From: Verrucomicrobia bacterium SCGC AAA164-E04
GTDB taxonomy: Bacteria > Verrucomicrobiota > Verrucomicrobiia > Limisphaerales > AAA164-E04
Direction: 5' to 3'
Assembly (NCBI GenBank): GCA_000383715.1
Contig: KB911979.1
Location: 122,101 to 173,494, forward strand
DNA length: 51,394 nucleotides
Positions 26,010 through 36,103 of this stretch are shown in pieces. The notes under the pieces were generated by a model. It had not been told where the DNA came from and did no database searches. It worked only from the letters and a program-made list of their open reading frames with translations. The position numbers and the translations under genes are program-made. The first letter of the stretch is position 1, and the number at the start of each line of letters is the position of its first letter.

Positions 26010-27287
26010 ATGAGAAAACATCTGAAATTCACCCGCCGTAGTTTTCTGGGCTCCTTGCCCGCAGTGGCAGCAAGTATCCAGATTGTTCCGCGCCACATAC
26101 TCGGTGGCCAAGGGGTGTTAAGCCCCAATGAAACACCTACCAAAGCCGTTATTGGAGTTGGGGGAATGGGACGTGGTCACTTAAAGAATATCAACCCCGG
26201 CGCCAAACTGGTCGCTGTATGTGACGTGGACAAAGGGCATTTAAAAACGGCTCTCGATCAATCAGGAGGCGATGTCAAGGGTTATCATGATTTCAGAGAT
26301 GTGTTGAGTCGCAAAGATGTGGATATTGTCCACATCCCGACCCCTCCCCACTGGCACGCCTTGATTTCGATTGCTGCCGCAGAGGCAGGTAAGGACATCT
26401 GGTGTGAGAAGCCAATGACAAGAACGATTTACGAAGGTGAAAAAGTCGTTGAAGCGGTTCAAAGAAACAAACGCATTTTCCGTCTCAATACCTGGTTTCG
26501 ATTTCGCTCTGGTTTTTACGGTATGGGAACCACTGTTGAACCTATCAAAAAAGCGGTTCAAAGCGGTATGCTTGGATGGCCTCTGAAAGTGACTCTCAAT
26601 CAAGCCACGGGATTCAACTGGAAGCATGGTTGGAGCGGGCGTACTGATTTGACGCCTCAACCAGTCCCGGAAGCACTGGATTATGATTTCTGGCTAGGCC
26701 CCGCACCTTTCAAGCCTTATCATCCGCATCGCGTCCACGCGACATTCCGCGGCTATTGGGATTATGATGGAGGTGGCCTTGGAGACATGGGGCAGCATTA
26801 CATCGACCCCACCCAATATATTATGGGTAAGGATCACGAAAGTCCGGTCGAGATCGAAGCTGACACCGATCCTCAGGATAAAGACGCGGTAACTGCATGG
26901 CGTTGGATTCGTTTCAAGTATGCCGATGGCTGTGAAATCCTATTGGACGGTGAAAATAAGTTGAAAGACGCAGCTTACATCGAAGGACCGAATGGCAAGC
27001 TTTTCAAGGGGTTCAAATCAGATATACCGGATTTTGAAAAGAAATTGGCACAGTTTCCTGATCCTGAACCACAGGTTACCGATTTTCTTGAGGCAGTGAG
27101 AGAAAGAAAACCATTTGCTCTCAATGATCAAAATGGTCATCGATCCTGCACGATAGTTAATCTTGGTAAGATTGCATTGAGGACAGGGCGTGTCTTGCGT
27201 TTCGACAACAAGACGCAAAGGATCATCAATGATGCTGATGCCAATTCTTACATCAAACAGCCCATGCGTGCGCCTTGGGTGATTTGA
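26010..27287 (+). CDS. Tat-exported Gfo/Idh/MocA family oxidoreductase
   Basis: The 425-residue protein opens with a twin-arginine signal ('TRRSFLGSLPAVAAS'), so it is likely exported folded with its cofactor. The NAD(P)-binding Rossmann motif is 'IGVGGMGRGHL' (about residue 48), followed by 'VAVCDVD' and the family 'CEKPM' motif carrying the catalytic-region Lys. The C-terminal alpha/beta domain includes 'GGGLGDMGQHYID'. Such secreted members are abundant in PVC bacteria and act on sugars or sugar derivatives; the substrate here cannot be told from the neighbours. The gene appears monocistronic. Confidence 0.92.
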   Translation: MRKHLKFTRRSFLGSLPAVAASIQIVPRHILGGQGVLSPNETPTKAVIGVGGMGRGHLKNINPGAKLVAVCDVDKGHLKTALDQSGGDVKGYHDFRDVLSRKDVDIVHIPTPPHWHALISIAAAEAGKDIWCEKPMTRTIYEGEKVVEAVQRNKRIFRLNTWFRFRSGFYGMGTTVEPIKKAVQSGMLGWPLKVTLNQATGFNWKHGWSGRTDLTPQPVPEALDYDFWLGPAPFKPYHPHRVHATFRGYWDYDGGGLGDMGQHYIDPTQYIMGKDHESPVEIEADTDPQDKDAVTAWRWIRFKYADGCEILLDGENKLKDAAYIEGPNGKLFKGFKSDIPDFEKKLAQFPDPEPQVTDFLEAVRERKPFALNDQNGHRSCTIVNLGKIALRTGRVLRFDNKTQRIINDADANSYIKQPMRAPWVI

Positions 27288-27425
27288 TCACGGAAAAGCA
27301 GCATCGAGTTTTCAATCGCACAACTCATAAAGACGCGTTCAGGAAAAGAGCGCAGGAGCCATGCTCGCTTTCGCCCTTAAGGTGGAGAGGGCCTTCCATT
27401 ATCTTATCCATGACTGCCAACCATT

Positions 27426-29261
27426 ATGTCTGAGCATGTTCTGACGCAATTGACACTGATCCTGTTTCTGGGAATCGGGTCTCAATGGTTGGCATGGCGT
27501 TTAAAACTGCCTTCCATATTGATGCTTCTGGTGGCTGGATTCATTGTCGGGCCCGTGATGGGGCATCAATATGTGGATCCGGATGCCTTGTTCGGCGATC
27601 TCTTGATGCCATTGGTCTCAATGAGTGTCGGTTTGATCCTGTTCGAAGGTGGCTTGACACTTAAATTCCGTGAATTGGATGATGTGGGTCCTGTTGTAAT
27701 CAAGCTGGTCACCATCGGTGCCGCCGTTACCTGGGGACTGTCCATTGTATTGGCCCGCCTGTGTCTTGGTTGGGACTGGGCTCTATGTGCTTTGCTGGGA
27801 GCTATCCTGGTCGTCACGGGGCCGACCGTCATCATGCCACTCCTGCGGTATTTACAGCCCAACAGGCAAGTTTCGTTTGCCTTGAAATGGGAAGGCATCA
27901 TGATCGACCCTGTCGGGGCCTTGCTTGCCCTGCTGGTCTTTGAAACAATACACCATGGTTTAGGTGCAGATGGAGTGCAATGGTCGAATTTCCCCGTTCA
28001 AGTCGCACTGGGATTTCTGAAGACATTCTTCGCAGGAGGAGTGACTGGGGCCATTGGGGCTTTTTGGGTTTACTTCTTTTACAAGCGTCACTGGGTGCCA
28101 GAATATCTCCACAGCCCATTTGCCTTGATGGTTGCAGTGCTGGCTTTTGCCGGTGCCAATCATATTTATGATGAAGCGGGTTTGCTGGCTACCACTTTGA
28201 TGGGCTTGATTCTGGCCAATCAGAAGCGTGTAGACATGCGTCACGTACTCGAATTCAAGGAAAATATTCGAGTAGTGCTGATCTCGGTGCTCTTTATTGT
28301 CTTATCAGCAAGGTTGAATTTATCAGACTTTTCAGCATTACCCGTTGGTGGTGTTCTGATGTTTTTGATGGGGCTTTTGTTCATTGTCAGGCCAGCCACT
28401 GTATGGCTTTCGTGTGCAGGATCATCTCTCAAAAGTACTGAACGATGGTTTCTTTCATGGATGGCGCCACGTGGAATTGTGGCTGCTGCAGTTGCTTCTG
28501 TATTTTCCATGCGTCTGGTCGAAGAAGGGATGAAAGGGGCAGAATTACTGATCCCTGTGATATTCGTTGTCATTGTAGGAACGGTATTGGTGTATGGATT
28601 GACCTCGGCCAGTGTTGCCCGTCGCTTGAAGGTCTCCAATCCGGATCCTCAGGGCGTTTTGATCGCGGGAGCAAATGTGATGGGCTGCAAACTAGGTGCG
28701 GCGCTTCAAGAGGAAGGCTTTAGAGTCCTGATGGTTGATAACAACAGGCAGCATATCAATCAGGCCCGAATGGCGGGGCTACCTGTCCATTATGGGAGTG
28801 TTTTGGCCGAAGATGCAGTTGATGATTTAGATCTGGCTGGGATTGGGCGCTTAATTGCACTTACTCCCAATCACAGAATCAACTCATTGGCAGCGATACA
28901 TTTTGCTGAATTGTTTGGACGTACAGGAGTGTTTCAGTTGCCTGATGTTGTCAGTAAATCCCAAAGAACAGAGGCATTTTCTGAAGGTCTGCAGGGCCGT
29001 ACTCTTTTCTCAACAGAGGCCAACTACGATTTCTTTGGCGCCAAGTTGCATGAAGGTTTCCTGATCAAGCGTACTCCGATTACTGCAGCATTCGACTTCG
29101 AATCCTTCCAGAAGCAATATGGCGGAGAAGCGCTTCCGATGTTCATCATTACAGAAACGAAAAAATTGCAGATGGTTACCATTGAAGAACCCTCGGAAGC
29201 AAGAAACGGTCAAATACTCATCAGCCTGGTTCCCGGTAACTCCGCTTCCTGCCGCCAGTGA
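27426..29261 (+). CDS. Cation/proton antiporter (NhaP/KefB-like) with C-terminal TrkA-N domain
   Basis: The 611-residue protein has about twelve membrane segments (residues 1-400), with a CPA-type core ('LPSILMLLVAGFIVGP', 'GLILFEGGLTLKF', 'LVVTGPTVIMPLLR', 'EGIMIDPVGALLALL'), where the Asp of 'IDPVGA' is in the expected ion-binding position. 'APRGIVAAAVASVF' is also conserved. Residues about 410-530 are an RCK/TrkA-N nucleotide-binding domain ('VLIAGANVMGCKL', 'VDNNRQH'), which would gate transport through NAD(H) or another ligand. It exchanges Na+ or K+ for H+ in the inner membrane. It is convergent with a pseudopilin gene, with 17 bases between the stops. Confidence 0.92.
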   Translation: MSEHVLTQLTLILFLGIGSQWLAWRLKLPSILMLLVAGFIVGPVMGHQYVDPDALFGDLLMPLVSMSVGLILFEGGLTLKFRELDDVGPVVIKLVTIGAAVTWGLSIVLARLCLGWDWALCALLGAILVVTGPTVIMPLLRYLQPNRQVSFALKWEGIMIDPVGALLALLVFETIHHGLGADGVQWSNFPVQVALGFLKTFFAGGVTGAIGAFWVYFFYKRHWVPEYLHSPFALMVAVLAFAGANHIYDEAGLLATTLMGLILANQKRVDMRHVLEFKENIRVVLISVLFIVLSARLNLSDFSALPVGGVLMFLMGLLFIVRPATVWLSCAGSSLKSTERWFLSWMAPRGIVAAAVASVFSMRLVEEGMKGAELLIPVIFVVIVGTVLVYGLTSASVARRLKVSNPDPQGVLIAGANVMGCKLGAALQEEGFRVLMVDNNRQHINQARMAGLPVHYGSVLAEDAVDDLDLAGIGRLIALTPNHRINSLAAIHFAELFGRTGVFQLPDVVSKSQRTEAFSEGLQGRTLFSTEANYDFFGAKLHEGFLIKRTPITAAFDFESFQKQYGGEALPMFIITETKKLQMVTIEEPSEARNGQILISLVPGNSASCRQ

Positions 29262-29278
29262 TGGACAGAATGACATTT

Positions 29279-29962
29279 TCAATGCACTGAAAATGGTTCC
29301 CAGCGAAGTTTTGGATTTCTTTTCTTTCCCCGGTTTTGATGAAAGTCCCAATAATCTGTGTTGGGAAACTTCGCTGAATGTCCATCGAGGAAGTTAAATT
29401 GAGCGCCTCTGCTGTGCAGGTTGGTATGCACGTTGTTATGCTGGGCCACCGCTGCTTTTTTTCCATTGTCAAAAAGCCATATGGTGGTCGTAGGGGAGGG
29501 GACACTGCTTAATTGAATCTGATTTCCTGTTCCGGATCCATTGACATGGGCGTTCAGGCAATAGTGGAAAAGATGGTTACTACGACTTCGCTTCCGGTTA
29601 GCTGGGCAAATCCATATACTTCTGGGCAATAAAGCGCTGGCATTCGTTCGCCATGGCATTTGGTGATAATTCGGGATGTTCAGCATGACTGGTAAATCAA
29701 TATACCAACCACTTTTTAGAGACGTTCCGTTGGGGGACCCATCTCTGGGGAGCCAGTCATCGTAATCGATTGCATATAAATGAGTAGCCAGGCCCCATTG
29801 CCTGAGATTATTCAGGCAGACAGCTCCCTTTACTTTTTGTCTGGCTTGGGTGATAGCTGTGAGGAGAAGTGCTGCAAGAATGGCGATGACCGCCATCACC
29901 GTCAAAAGTTCCAGCAACGTAAAGCCTTGATCGTTCCTTCTGTTCTCGATCCATCCGAGCAT
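29279..29962 (-). CDS. Prepilin-type N-terminal methylation-domain protein with H-X9-DG tail
   Basis: The 227-residue protein has a short leader and '[17 protein letters not shown]', the prepilin cleavage/methylation signal, then '[24 protein letters not shown]'-type PVC sequence (in outline, about residues 48-71). The C-terminal motif is exactly H-X9-DG ('[17 protein letters not shown]'). A good ribosome-binding site (AGAAGGA, nine bases before ATG 29962) supports the start. It is an orphan without nearby secretion genes, like the related protein at 4520-5287. A structural role in a PilD-dependent surface or secretion fibre is inferred from the signal alone. Confidence 0.9.
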   Translation of the reverse strand: MLGWIENRRNDQGFTLLELLTVMAVIAILAALLLTAITQARQKVKGAVCLNNLRQWGLATHLYAIDYDDWLPRDGSPNGTSLKSGWYIDLPVMLNIPNYHQMPWRTNASALLPRSIWICPANRKRSRSNHLFHYCLNAHVNGSGTGNQIQLSSVPSPTTTIWLFDNGKKAAVAQHNNVHTNLHSRGAQFNFLDGHSAKFPNTDYWDFHQNRGKKRNPKLRWEPFSVH

Positions 29963-30031
29963 GATATTGTTTCCTTCTCATGCTATCAGGTGAGGTGTAA
30001 TAAAAATGAGTGGGTAAAAATCGAATTTGTC

Positions 30032-30060
30032 AAAAAAAAACGGGACGCACAGGGCGTCCC
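30032..30060 (-). terminator. Intrinsic terminator of the peroxiredoxin gene
   Basis: Read on the minus strand, a perfect 7-bp stem (GGGACGC/GCGTCCC, 30042-30060) with a five-base loop is followed one base later by nine T residues (30040-30032). It lies 33 bases after the peroxiredoxin stop, so it is a textbook Rho-independent terminator for that gene. Confidence 0.93.
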
Positions 30061-30093
30061 ATTTCATGGTAAAGGATGTTTTTTGCTAACAAA

Positions 30094-30573
30094 TCACTGG
30101 AGCTTCTGGAGCGTCTCTTTGATTGCGTCAAAATTAGGCAAGTCCTTGGGAGTGGGAGTTTGTTCTGCGTATTGAACGATGCCTTCTTTATCAACCACGA
30201 ATGCTGCCCTTGCGCTAGTTGCCCCAAATCCCATCAAATCATCCAGAAGGACTCCATAGTCCGCTGATGTTTTTTTGTTGAGGTCGCTGGCCAGAGTAAT
30301 GCCAATGTTTTCCTTCTGTGCCCATGCTTCTTGAGCAAACGGACTGTCCACGCTGATGCCAATGACCTCCGCATTCAAGTCAGCATACTGACCCAAGCCC
30401 GCTGTCACATCGCATAATTCAGATGTGCAAACGCCGGTGAAAGCCAATGGGAAAAACAGGATGACCGTGTTTTTCTGACCGTTGTTATTGCTGATGGAGA
30501 CGTCAGAAACGCCTTCACTATTTTTGGATTTCAATACGAAATCAGGAGCTTTTGTTCCAACTGTGATTGCCAT
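30094..30573 (-). CDS. Peroxiredoxin (AhpC/TSA superfamily, AhpE-like)
   Basis: A 159-residue thiol peroxidase that reduces hydrogen peroxide and organic peroxides. The peroxidatic Cys49 lies in 'FFPLAFTGVCTSELC' and Cys54 may serve as the resolving cysteine; the CxxxxC spacing and length fit the AhpE/small peroxiredoxin group. A good sigma-70 promoter lies about 45-75 bases upstream and an intrinsic terminator follows 33 bases after the stop, so this is a self-contained transcript. No OxyR or PerR site was recognised. AAGGA lies unusually close to the ATG. Confidence 0.93.
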   Translation of the reverse strand: MAITVGTKAPDFVLKSKNSEGVSDVSISNNNGQKNTVILFFPLAFTGVCTSELCDVTAGLGQYADLNAEVIGISVDSPFAQEAWAQKENIGITLASDLNKKTSADYGVLLDDLMGFGATSARAAFVVDKEGIVQYAEQTPTPKDLPNFDAIKETLQKLQ

Positions 30574-30618
30574 GTCCTTACAAATATTGTTATTTATTAT
30601 CTCGGTTACGCGTCTTCA

Positions 30619-30647
30619 TTTATACGTTCTCGCTCTCTAATTGTCAA
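30619..30647 (-). promoter_or_regulatory. Sigma-70-type promoter of the peroxiredoxin gene
   Basis: On the minus strand TTGACA (30647-30642) and TATAAA (30624-30619) are separated by 17 bases, an almost ideal housekeeping promoter. Transcription would start near 30612, about 40 bases before the ATG at 30573. Confidence 0.8.
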
Positions 30648-30817
30648 CGGGGATAAGGCAGGCCAACAGGAGATTTACCATGGATTGTATATGCCGCTGA
30701 TAAAATGTGGTAGAGCAAGAGCTTGGAGAAAATGAAGGGTTTGTGGTATGTTGTATCTCCTTTGCGCGTCAAACGCATCATTTTAACGAAGCAGCTATCA
30801 CAGCGAAGGCAGTGAAA

Positions 30818-33800
30818 ATGGATTGTCAGAATTTTCAAAAGAACGGAAACATGGTCCGGATCCCGCAGCAATCGAGCTTTGGAAAGAGGCAACATTTGTC
30901 CGTCTGTTTCTTATTTGTTCTGATTTACTGTACGCCTTTTTTGTTTGCTGTAGAGAGCCAAGCTCAGAACGTTGACACATTTGAGATTTCAGTAGGACAA
31001 ACCATTGGTGCAGATCAACCTGTTTTGGGTAGTGGTCATATTGAGGAAGAGGGTGGCCAGGATATTTACCTTTTTGAAGGCAGGGCCGGGCAGACAGTTT
31101 TCCTGGAAATGCTTGCTCATGAAGCATCTTTTCGGCAAATGATCTGGTCAGTGACAGGGCCCGATGGAAAAATATTAGCCCTAGAATGTTTTCGGTGTCA
31201 GGATCCAGGATACATCAAATTGACACGCACTGGTAAACACCAGATCGTCGTCGGCAACACCTCTTTAACCGAAACTGGTGTTTACTCCTTCAGTTTGCTG
31301 CCTGTTCCAGAACCAGACGTTTTTCAGCTTCAATTAGGTGTGACCGTATCGCCCGACTCGCCGGCGAACGGTGCGGGACGCATTGAGAGTCCAGGAGCGA
31401 GTGATAAGTATCAATTTGAAGTTCAGGCAGAACAGAGATTTATTTTCCGACTTTTGAGTTTTGACTCATCTCTTGATTCAGTGAATTGGAGCCTTCAGAG
31501 TCCTACGCTGGGCACGCTTTATTTTGGGGATCTAAGCCAATACCAGCCAAGGATATTCAGTCTGGAAACCTCCGGAGTTTTTGACCTCATTATTGGAGAC
31601 AAGAATAATCCAGCTACAGGAGAATACGAATTTGTTCTTGAAAGTATTCCTCCTCCTGACGAAATCCAGCTTTCAGTAAAAGATCCCATTGAAATTTTCA
31701 ACGACGGTAATGGCGGAGGAATGATCCAGTCCTCGGCTGCGCAGGATGTTTATCATTGGACTATGGATGCACCGGGTTGGATTTTCCTTGATTTAAAAGA
31801 AGCCGACAAACGTTTGCAATTTGCCCAATGGGAGCTTTATGGGCCTTCAAATCAAAAGATCTATTCCAAGTTCTTTTTCTCCGGTGATCCTGGGCTGATT
31901 TTTTTGGAAGATGTCGGCGATTATCGCATGATCATTGGAGGGAATCTGAACAGTGGAACGGGTGACTATCGAATCCACATCCAACCTGTACCCAATCGAG
32001 AAGTTTTCGATCTGACGATTGGCGAAGAGGTGAAATCGAATCAACCAGAAGAAGGTGCCGGTATCATCAACGTGCCGGGCGCACAGGATGTTTACCATTT
32101 TCACGCAGAAGCGGGGCAAGAAATATTCGTTGAAGTCCTTCAATCGGAGAGGTCCCTTGGATTCTTGACCTGGCAACTGGTGGATGACTCAGGAACTGTC
32201 TTATTTGACGAGTGCCTGCGCTGTGTTAATCCCGGTAAAATCACACTGCAAAAAGGGGGTGATTACCAGTTACTTGTTGGTGGGTTTCAACATGCGGGGA
32301 CTGGCGCCTACTCGTTCCAGATCTGGGATGTTCCAGAGCCTCAAGTATTCGAAATCGAATCGGGCGGTTTTTCTATCCTGCCTGATCAACCGGCAGCAGG
32401 CGCTGGAAGATTGGAATCTCCTGGAGCTCGGGATATTTATCAAATCCGAGGTATCAAAGGGCAGGTATGGCATTTAAAATCAACGCTAGCTACCCGGTCG
32501 CAAACCCTGAAGTGGCGACTCACTGCTCCCGATGGTCTTGTGTTGTTTGATACGTCCTTTCGGGCCACTGAATCAAATGCGCAATTTTTGTCATTATTTC
32601 AATCGGGTAACTACTTGCTGGAATTCTATAAACCTTCAAGTAGTTCCTCAAACTATGGGTTTGATTTTTCTTCAGTCGATGGATGTAACTCCAATGCTGG
32701 GGAAGGTCAGTTGCCCCTGCCTAAATTGACCATAGCCTCACCTGCGTCAGGAGAGATCGTTCGTATGAGTAAGCTCTCCCTTCAAGGAGCGATTGGGCTC
32801 AGCCCAGGTTCCCAGGGGATGGATCTCATGCTGGTATTGGATAGTTCGGAAAGTCTCAGGAAGAATGATCCGGATGATCTGCGTCAGCGAGCGGTATCCG
32901 AGTTTGTAGCTTCATTGCCTCAGGGGGTGAACATCCGGCTGGGGTTGGTTGACTTTGATCATAACGCCAAGTTACTGCAGCCTCTGACCGAACATTTCGA
33001 TTCTGTCCTGACGCAATTGGAAACATTGGATCAATCAGGTGGAACCGATATTCAGCAAGCCTTGGAGATTTCCATGGAAGAAATTGTTGAAAAAATGCGA
33101 GTTGGTGTGGCTCAGAATATTATTTTATTTTCAGACGGTGAATCCTCGGAGGGCAGTCCTGCAGATGCTGCTTTTATTTCAAGGGAGCTGGGTGTAAAAA
33201 TTCACACGGTCTATCTGGGGGAATCTTTATCGGCTGGTTCTTTGCTTTTGAAGTCCATATCAGATGCAACATGCGCCAATTTCCGTCATGCAAAATCAGC
33301 CTCCGAACTGGCTGATATATTTCGTAATATCGCCAATCCCATCCCCATAGATCGGATGGAATTGATCAGTTCAGTAGATCCAGATGAAATTCATCCGGTG
33401 TCTTTCGGTGGCCAATTCTGGCGGGCGAATGACGTGCCAGTCTCCACAGATCCCGGTTCCACTTCATTGTTGACTGTTCGCTTGTTCACGGACGAGGCAA
33501 CTCCGCGCATTGTTGAGCATTTCGTTAAGGTGCAATACCAAGAAGTATCCAATCAATCGCCCATACTAGGCCCGATTCGTAATCGAACCATGTTCGAAGA
33601 CAGGATGACACTGGTGAATCTGAATGTGTCCGACCCCGATCATGCCTCGGACACGCTCATCTGGTCATTTGAATCTGATCGCCCTGACATTATCTCTGTT
33701 GAGAATGGTTTAAACCTTCTTCGAAAAGGGGATCGATTCGAACTTGAACTGACCCCTGTGTCCGATGCCTTTGGAGTGGTAAACATCAAGGTCATGGTCA

Positions 33801-35998
33801 AGGATCCGGAGGGAGCGATGAGTCAGGGTAACTTCCTTCTTTCGATCCGGCCAAGAAATGACCGACCATCTTTGAATCAAATTGACAGCCTCGTCCTCAA
33901 TCCGGGGGAGGCATTCAGGAACCTGACTCTAACTGGGATTTCGGATGGATCTCATTGGGAGGATCAATCCCTTGAGTTTTCAGTGTTGATCGCTGACACC
34001 TCGATCATTTCTCAAGCCGAGGTCTTGTATGGTCAGGGGAATGTTGTTGGAGAGGTGCAGTTGACGAGTGTTCCCAATGCTGATGGAGTGACCGAAATAT
34101 CAATTACATTATCGGATGGTCAGGGAGCCAACCACTCCATCACGCGTGTTTTTCAGGTAACGGTACTTCCTGAAATCAATGAGCCTCCATCCATTTCCTG
34201 GATTGAGCCTTCGGATGACGTTACCTTTTTTGAGGGGGAAATAATCATGCTCAAAGTTTCAGCTCTCGATCCTGAAGGGGGCATCAATCGAATCACCTTT
34301 TATGCTAACGGCAAACCTATTACTCCCCCTTCCAATATCTCACAGGAAGTGCAATGGGAACCGAGTCACCTTGGAACGTGGCAGCTACATGCCGAGATTG
34401 AAGATGATAAAACGGCAAGTGCAGAGACTCCGGCTATCACCGTTGAGATTGCAGAAAAACCTCCGGAATTTTCTATCAGTATTCAATCACCTGCAGACCA
34501 GTTCGTGGCCTGTATGGGCGAAACCATAGAAATAGGTGTTTCACTTGAGGGAGGAGCCCCCGAGGGAACTGTGGTGTATTTGTTCGCTGGAGATCAATTA
34601 AAGGGAGTTCGAAATACCCAGCCTTATCTGTTTCAATGGGATATTCAGGAGATGGGTGATTTTCTGATCACTGCCCATGCGTTTCGTGAAGATGGTTCTG
34701 TTATTCAATCAGAACCCATTCGCGCTGGTATTTCTGATACATGTCGCCAAGTAGCCTTGCTGACCTCAGAAACCCCTGTTGAGGACCCAGAGGTCATACA
34801 GGAATTACTATTTGAAATGGGAGTTGGAATGACTCTTTTCTCAATGGCTGATTTGAACGTGGACTCCCTGAAGTCATTCGATCTTGTGCTTGGGATCGAA
34901 GATTCGGAGCTAGGCGTTACCTCTGAATTGCTTGAAAGTTTGAGATCAGCCTATGTTGATTTTGAGCTTCCAATATTTATACTGGGGAACCGGCTGTCCT
35001 CTCGCACCGACTCTTTGTCACGCGCCGAGCGCGACCAATGGAGAGAATTGATACATCTGCAATCTCTTGGAGGGGAATGGTTTGGTGATGTTTTTGAATT
35101 ACAGGAGAGAGGTTTTTTCAAATCCATACTCAATGGTCGTTTTGGTATGGTTGAATCGTTTGAACTGCCTGTATCCCTCGACCGTGCTTTTGCTGACGCA
35201 TCAGCAGAAGTGATTGCCTTTACGGGGAAATCCGACACATTCATTCGCTATCCTGCCGGAACTGAACCTGATTTTGATCAGCCTAGAAAGATCATTCAGA
35301 ACTTTCCTCTGATTGATGGCGGAGATTCGCATAGTTCCACTCAGCGCAAGCGCCTCTTTCAAAACGCAATATGCTGGTTACTAAGGTGTAGCGCTTGTTC
35401 CAGTGTTCACCTTCAGGTTTCGCCACGTGTATGGAATCAGGCAGTGGAATCTGGTGAATTGGTTCGCCAATCGTTTCAGATCGTCAATAACGGTATTTGT
35501 GAATCAACAGCTGGGCGTGTGTTGATCGATATTCCACCCGGCGTAACTGTTGAAGACGTTGAAATGTCCAAAGGCTTGGGGTGGAAACGTGAACTCGATG
35601 GACGTCGGGTTTCCTTGAACCTCGGCCGTCTGCCCGCTGGCGAAGAGAAGGGGGTAGATGTTCAATTGCTTCTTCGGTCCCTGACTCCGGGAGAATATTC
35701 CTTTCTTATTTGTTCGGAATCGATCCATACGGAGCCTGTCTGTATCGAACAGCCGCTCTCAGTAAAAGGTCTGCCGATGGTTCCCCCGAGGATCAGCATT
35801 GCGAGAGGGAATACAGGTAATCTTTTATTGGTTATCAAGGGGCAACAAGGCATGCGGTATCGGGTGGAATCTTCCTCTGATTTTCAGACATGGGAATTTC
35901 TGGGTGCCGCCAATGGCATCGAGACCAGCATTCCGCTTCCAACCAATCAGGATGGTGTTCCTTTGAACCTTTTCTATCGAGCATCCATCGCTCTGTGA
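30818..35998 (+). CDS. Giant secreted protein: five PPC-like repeats, VWA domain, Ig/cadherin-like domains
   Basis: From ATG 30818 (GAAGG eight bases upstream decides the start; the open frame reaches back to 30707) the protein has about 1726 residues and a signal peptide ending near 'VESQAQ'. Five tandem repeats of about 110 residues follow, each with 'GAGRIESPGA.D.Y.F'-like and 'TG.YSF' segments, resembling bacterial pre-peptidase C-terminal domains. Then comes a VWA domain with MIDAS 'LVLDSSESL' (Asp about residue 675) and 'IILFSDGESSEG', then Ig/cadherin-like modules and a C-terminal region containing 'FQNAICWLLRCSACSS'. The last 60 residues carry 'YRVESSSDFQTWEFLG', a tail frequent in secreted Verrucomicrobia proteins. 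Probably a surface adhesion or matrix protein. The right-edge gene is a paralogue of its C-terminal third. Confidence 0.88.
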   Translation: MDCQNFQKNGNMVRIPQQSSFGKRQHLSVCFLFVLIYCTPFLFAVESQAQNVDTFEISVGQTIGADQPVLGSGHIEEEGGQDIYLFEGRAGQTVFLEMLAHEASFRQMIWSVTGPDGKILALECFRCQDPGYIKLTRTGKHQIVVGNTSLTETGVYSFSLLPVPEPDVFQLQLGVTVSPDSPANGAGRIESPGASDKYQFEVQAEQRFIFRLLSFDSSLDSVNWSLQSPTLGTLYFGDLSQYQPRIFSLETSGVFDLIIGDKNNPATGEYEFVLESIPPPDEIQLSVKDPIEIFNDGNGGGMIQSSAAQDVYHWTMDAPGWIFLDLKEADKRLQFAQWELYGPSNQKIYSKFFFSGDPGLIFLEDVGDYRMIIGGNLNSGTGDYRIHIQPVPNREVFDLTIGEEVKSNQPEEGAGIINVPGAQDVYHFHAEAGQEIFVEVLQSERSLGFLTWQLVDDSGTVLFDECLRCVNPGKITLQKGGDYQLLVGGFQHAGTGAYSFQIWDVPEPQVFEIESGGFSILPDQPAAGAGRLESPGARDIYQIRGIKGQVWHLKSTLATRSQTLKWRLTAPDGLVLFDTSFRATESNAQFLSLFQSGNYLLEFYKPSSSSSNYGFDFSSVDGCNSNAGEGQLPLPKLTIASPASGEIVRMSKLSLQGAIGLSPGSQGMDLMLVLDSSESLRKNDPDDLRQRAVSEFVASLPQGVNIRLGLVDFDHNAKLLQPLTEHFDSVLTQLETLDQSGGTDIQQALEISMEEIVEKMRVGVAQNIILFSDGESSEGSPADAAFISRELGVKIHTVYLGESLSAGSLLLKSISDATCANFRHAKSASELADIFRNIANPIPIDRMELISSVDPDEIHPVSFGGQFWRANDVPVSTDPGSTSLLTVRLFTDEATPRIVEHFVKVQYQEVSNQSPILGPIRNRTMFEDRMTLVNLNVSDPDHASDTLIWSFESDRPDIISVENGLNLLRKGDRFELELTPVSDAFGVVNIKVMVKDPEGAMSQGNFLLSIRPRNDRPSLNQIDSLVLNPGEAFRNLTLTGISDGSHWEDQSLEFSVLIADTSIISQAEVLYGQGNVVGEVQLTSVPNADGVTEISITLSDGQGANHSITRVFQVTVLPEINEPPSISWIEPSDDVTFFEGEIIMLKVSALDPEGGINRITFYANGKPITPPSNISQEVQWEPSHLGTWQLHAEIEDDKTASAETPAITVEIAEKPPEFSISIQSPADQFVACMGETIEIGVSLEGGAPEGTVVYLFAGDQLKGVRNTQPYLFQWDIQEMGDFLITAHAFREDGSVIQSEPIRAGISDTCRQVALLTSETPVEDPEVIQELLFEMGVGMTLFSMADLNVDSLKSFDLVLGIEDSELGVTSELLESLRSAYVDFELPIFILGNRLSSRTDSLSRAERDQWRELIHLQSLGGEWFGDVFELQERGFFKSILNGRFGMVESFELPVSLDRAFADASAEVIAFTGKSDTFIRYPAGTEPDFDQPRKIIQNFPLIDGGDSHSSTQRKRLFQNAICWLLRCSACSSVHLQVSPRVWNQAVESGELVRQSFQIVNNGICESTAGRVLIDIPPGVTVEDVEMSKGLGWKRELDGRRVSLNLGRLPAGEEKGVDVQLLLRSLTPGEYSFLICSESIHTEPVCIEQPLSVKGLPMVPPRISIARGNTGNLLLVIKGQQGMRYRVESSSDFQTWEFLGAANGIETSIPLPTNQDGVPLNLFYRASIAL

Positions 35999-36103
35999 TT
36001 TGGCATCTTTTTTCCTCTGTGCATATTGAATTGATTTCGTTATGAATGCGTGTGCCTGTCTTCCATGATAGATGAAATGACCGGCTTAATTGGCCTTAAT
36101 CTT

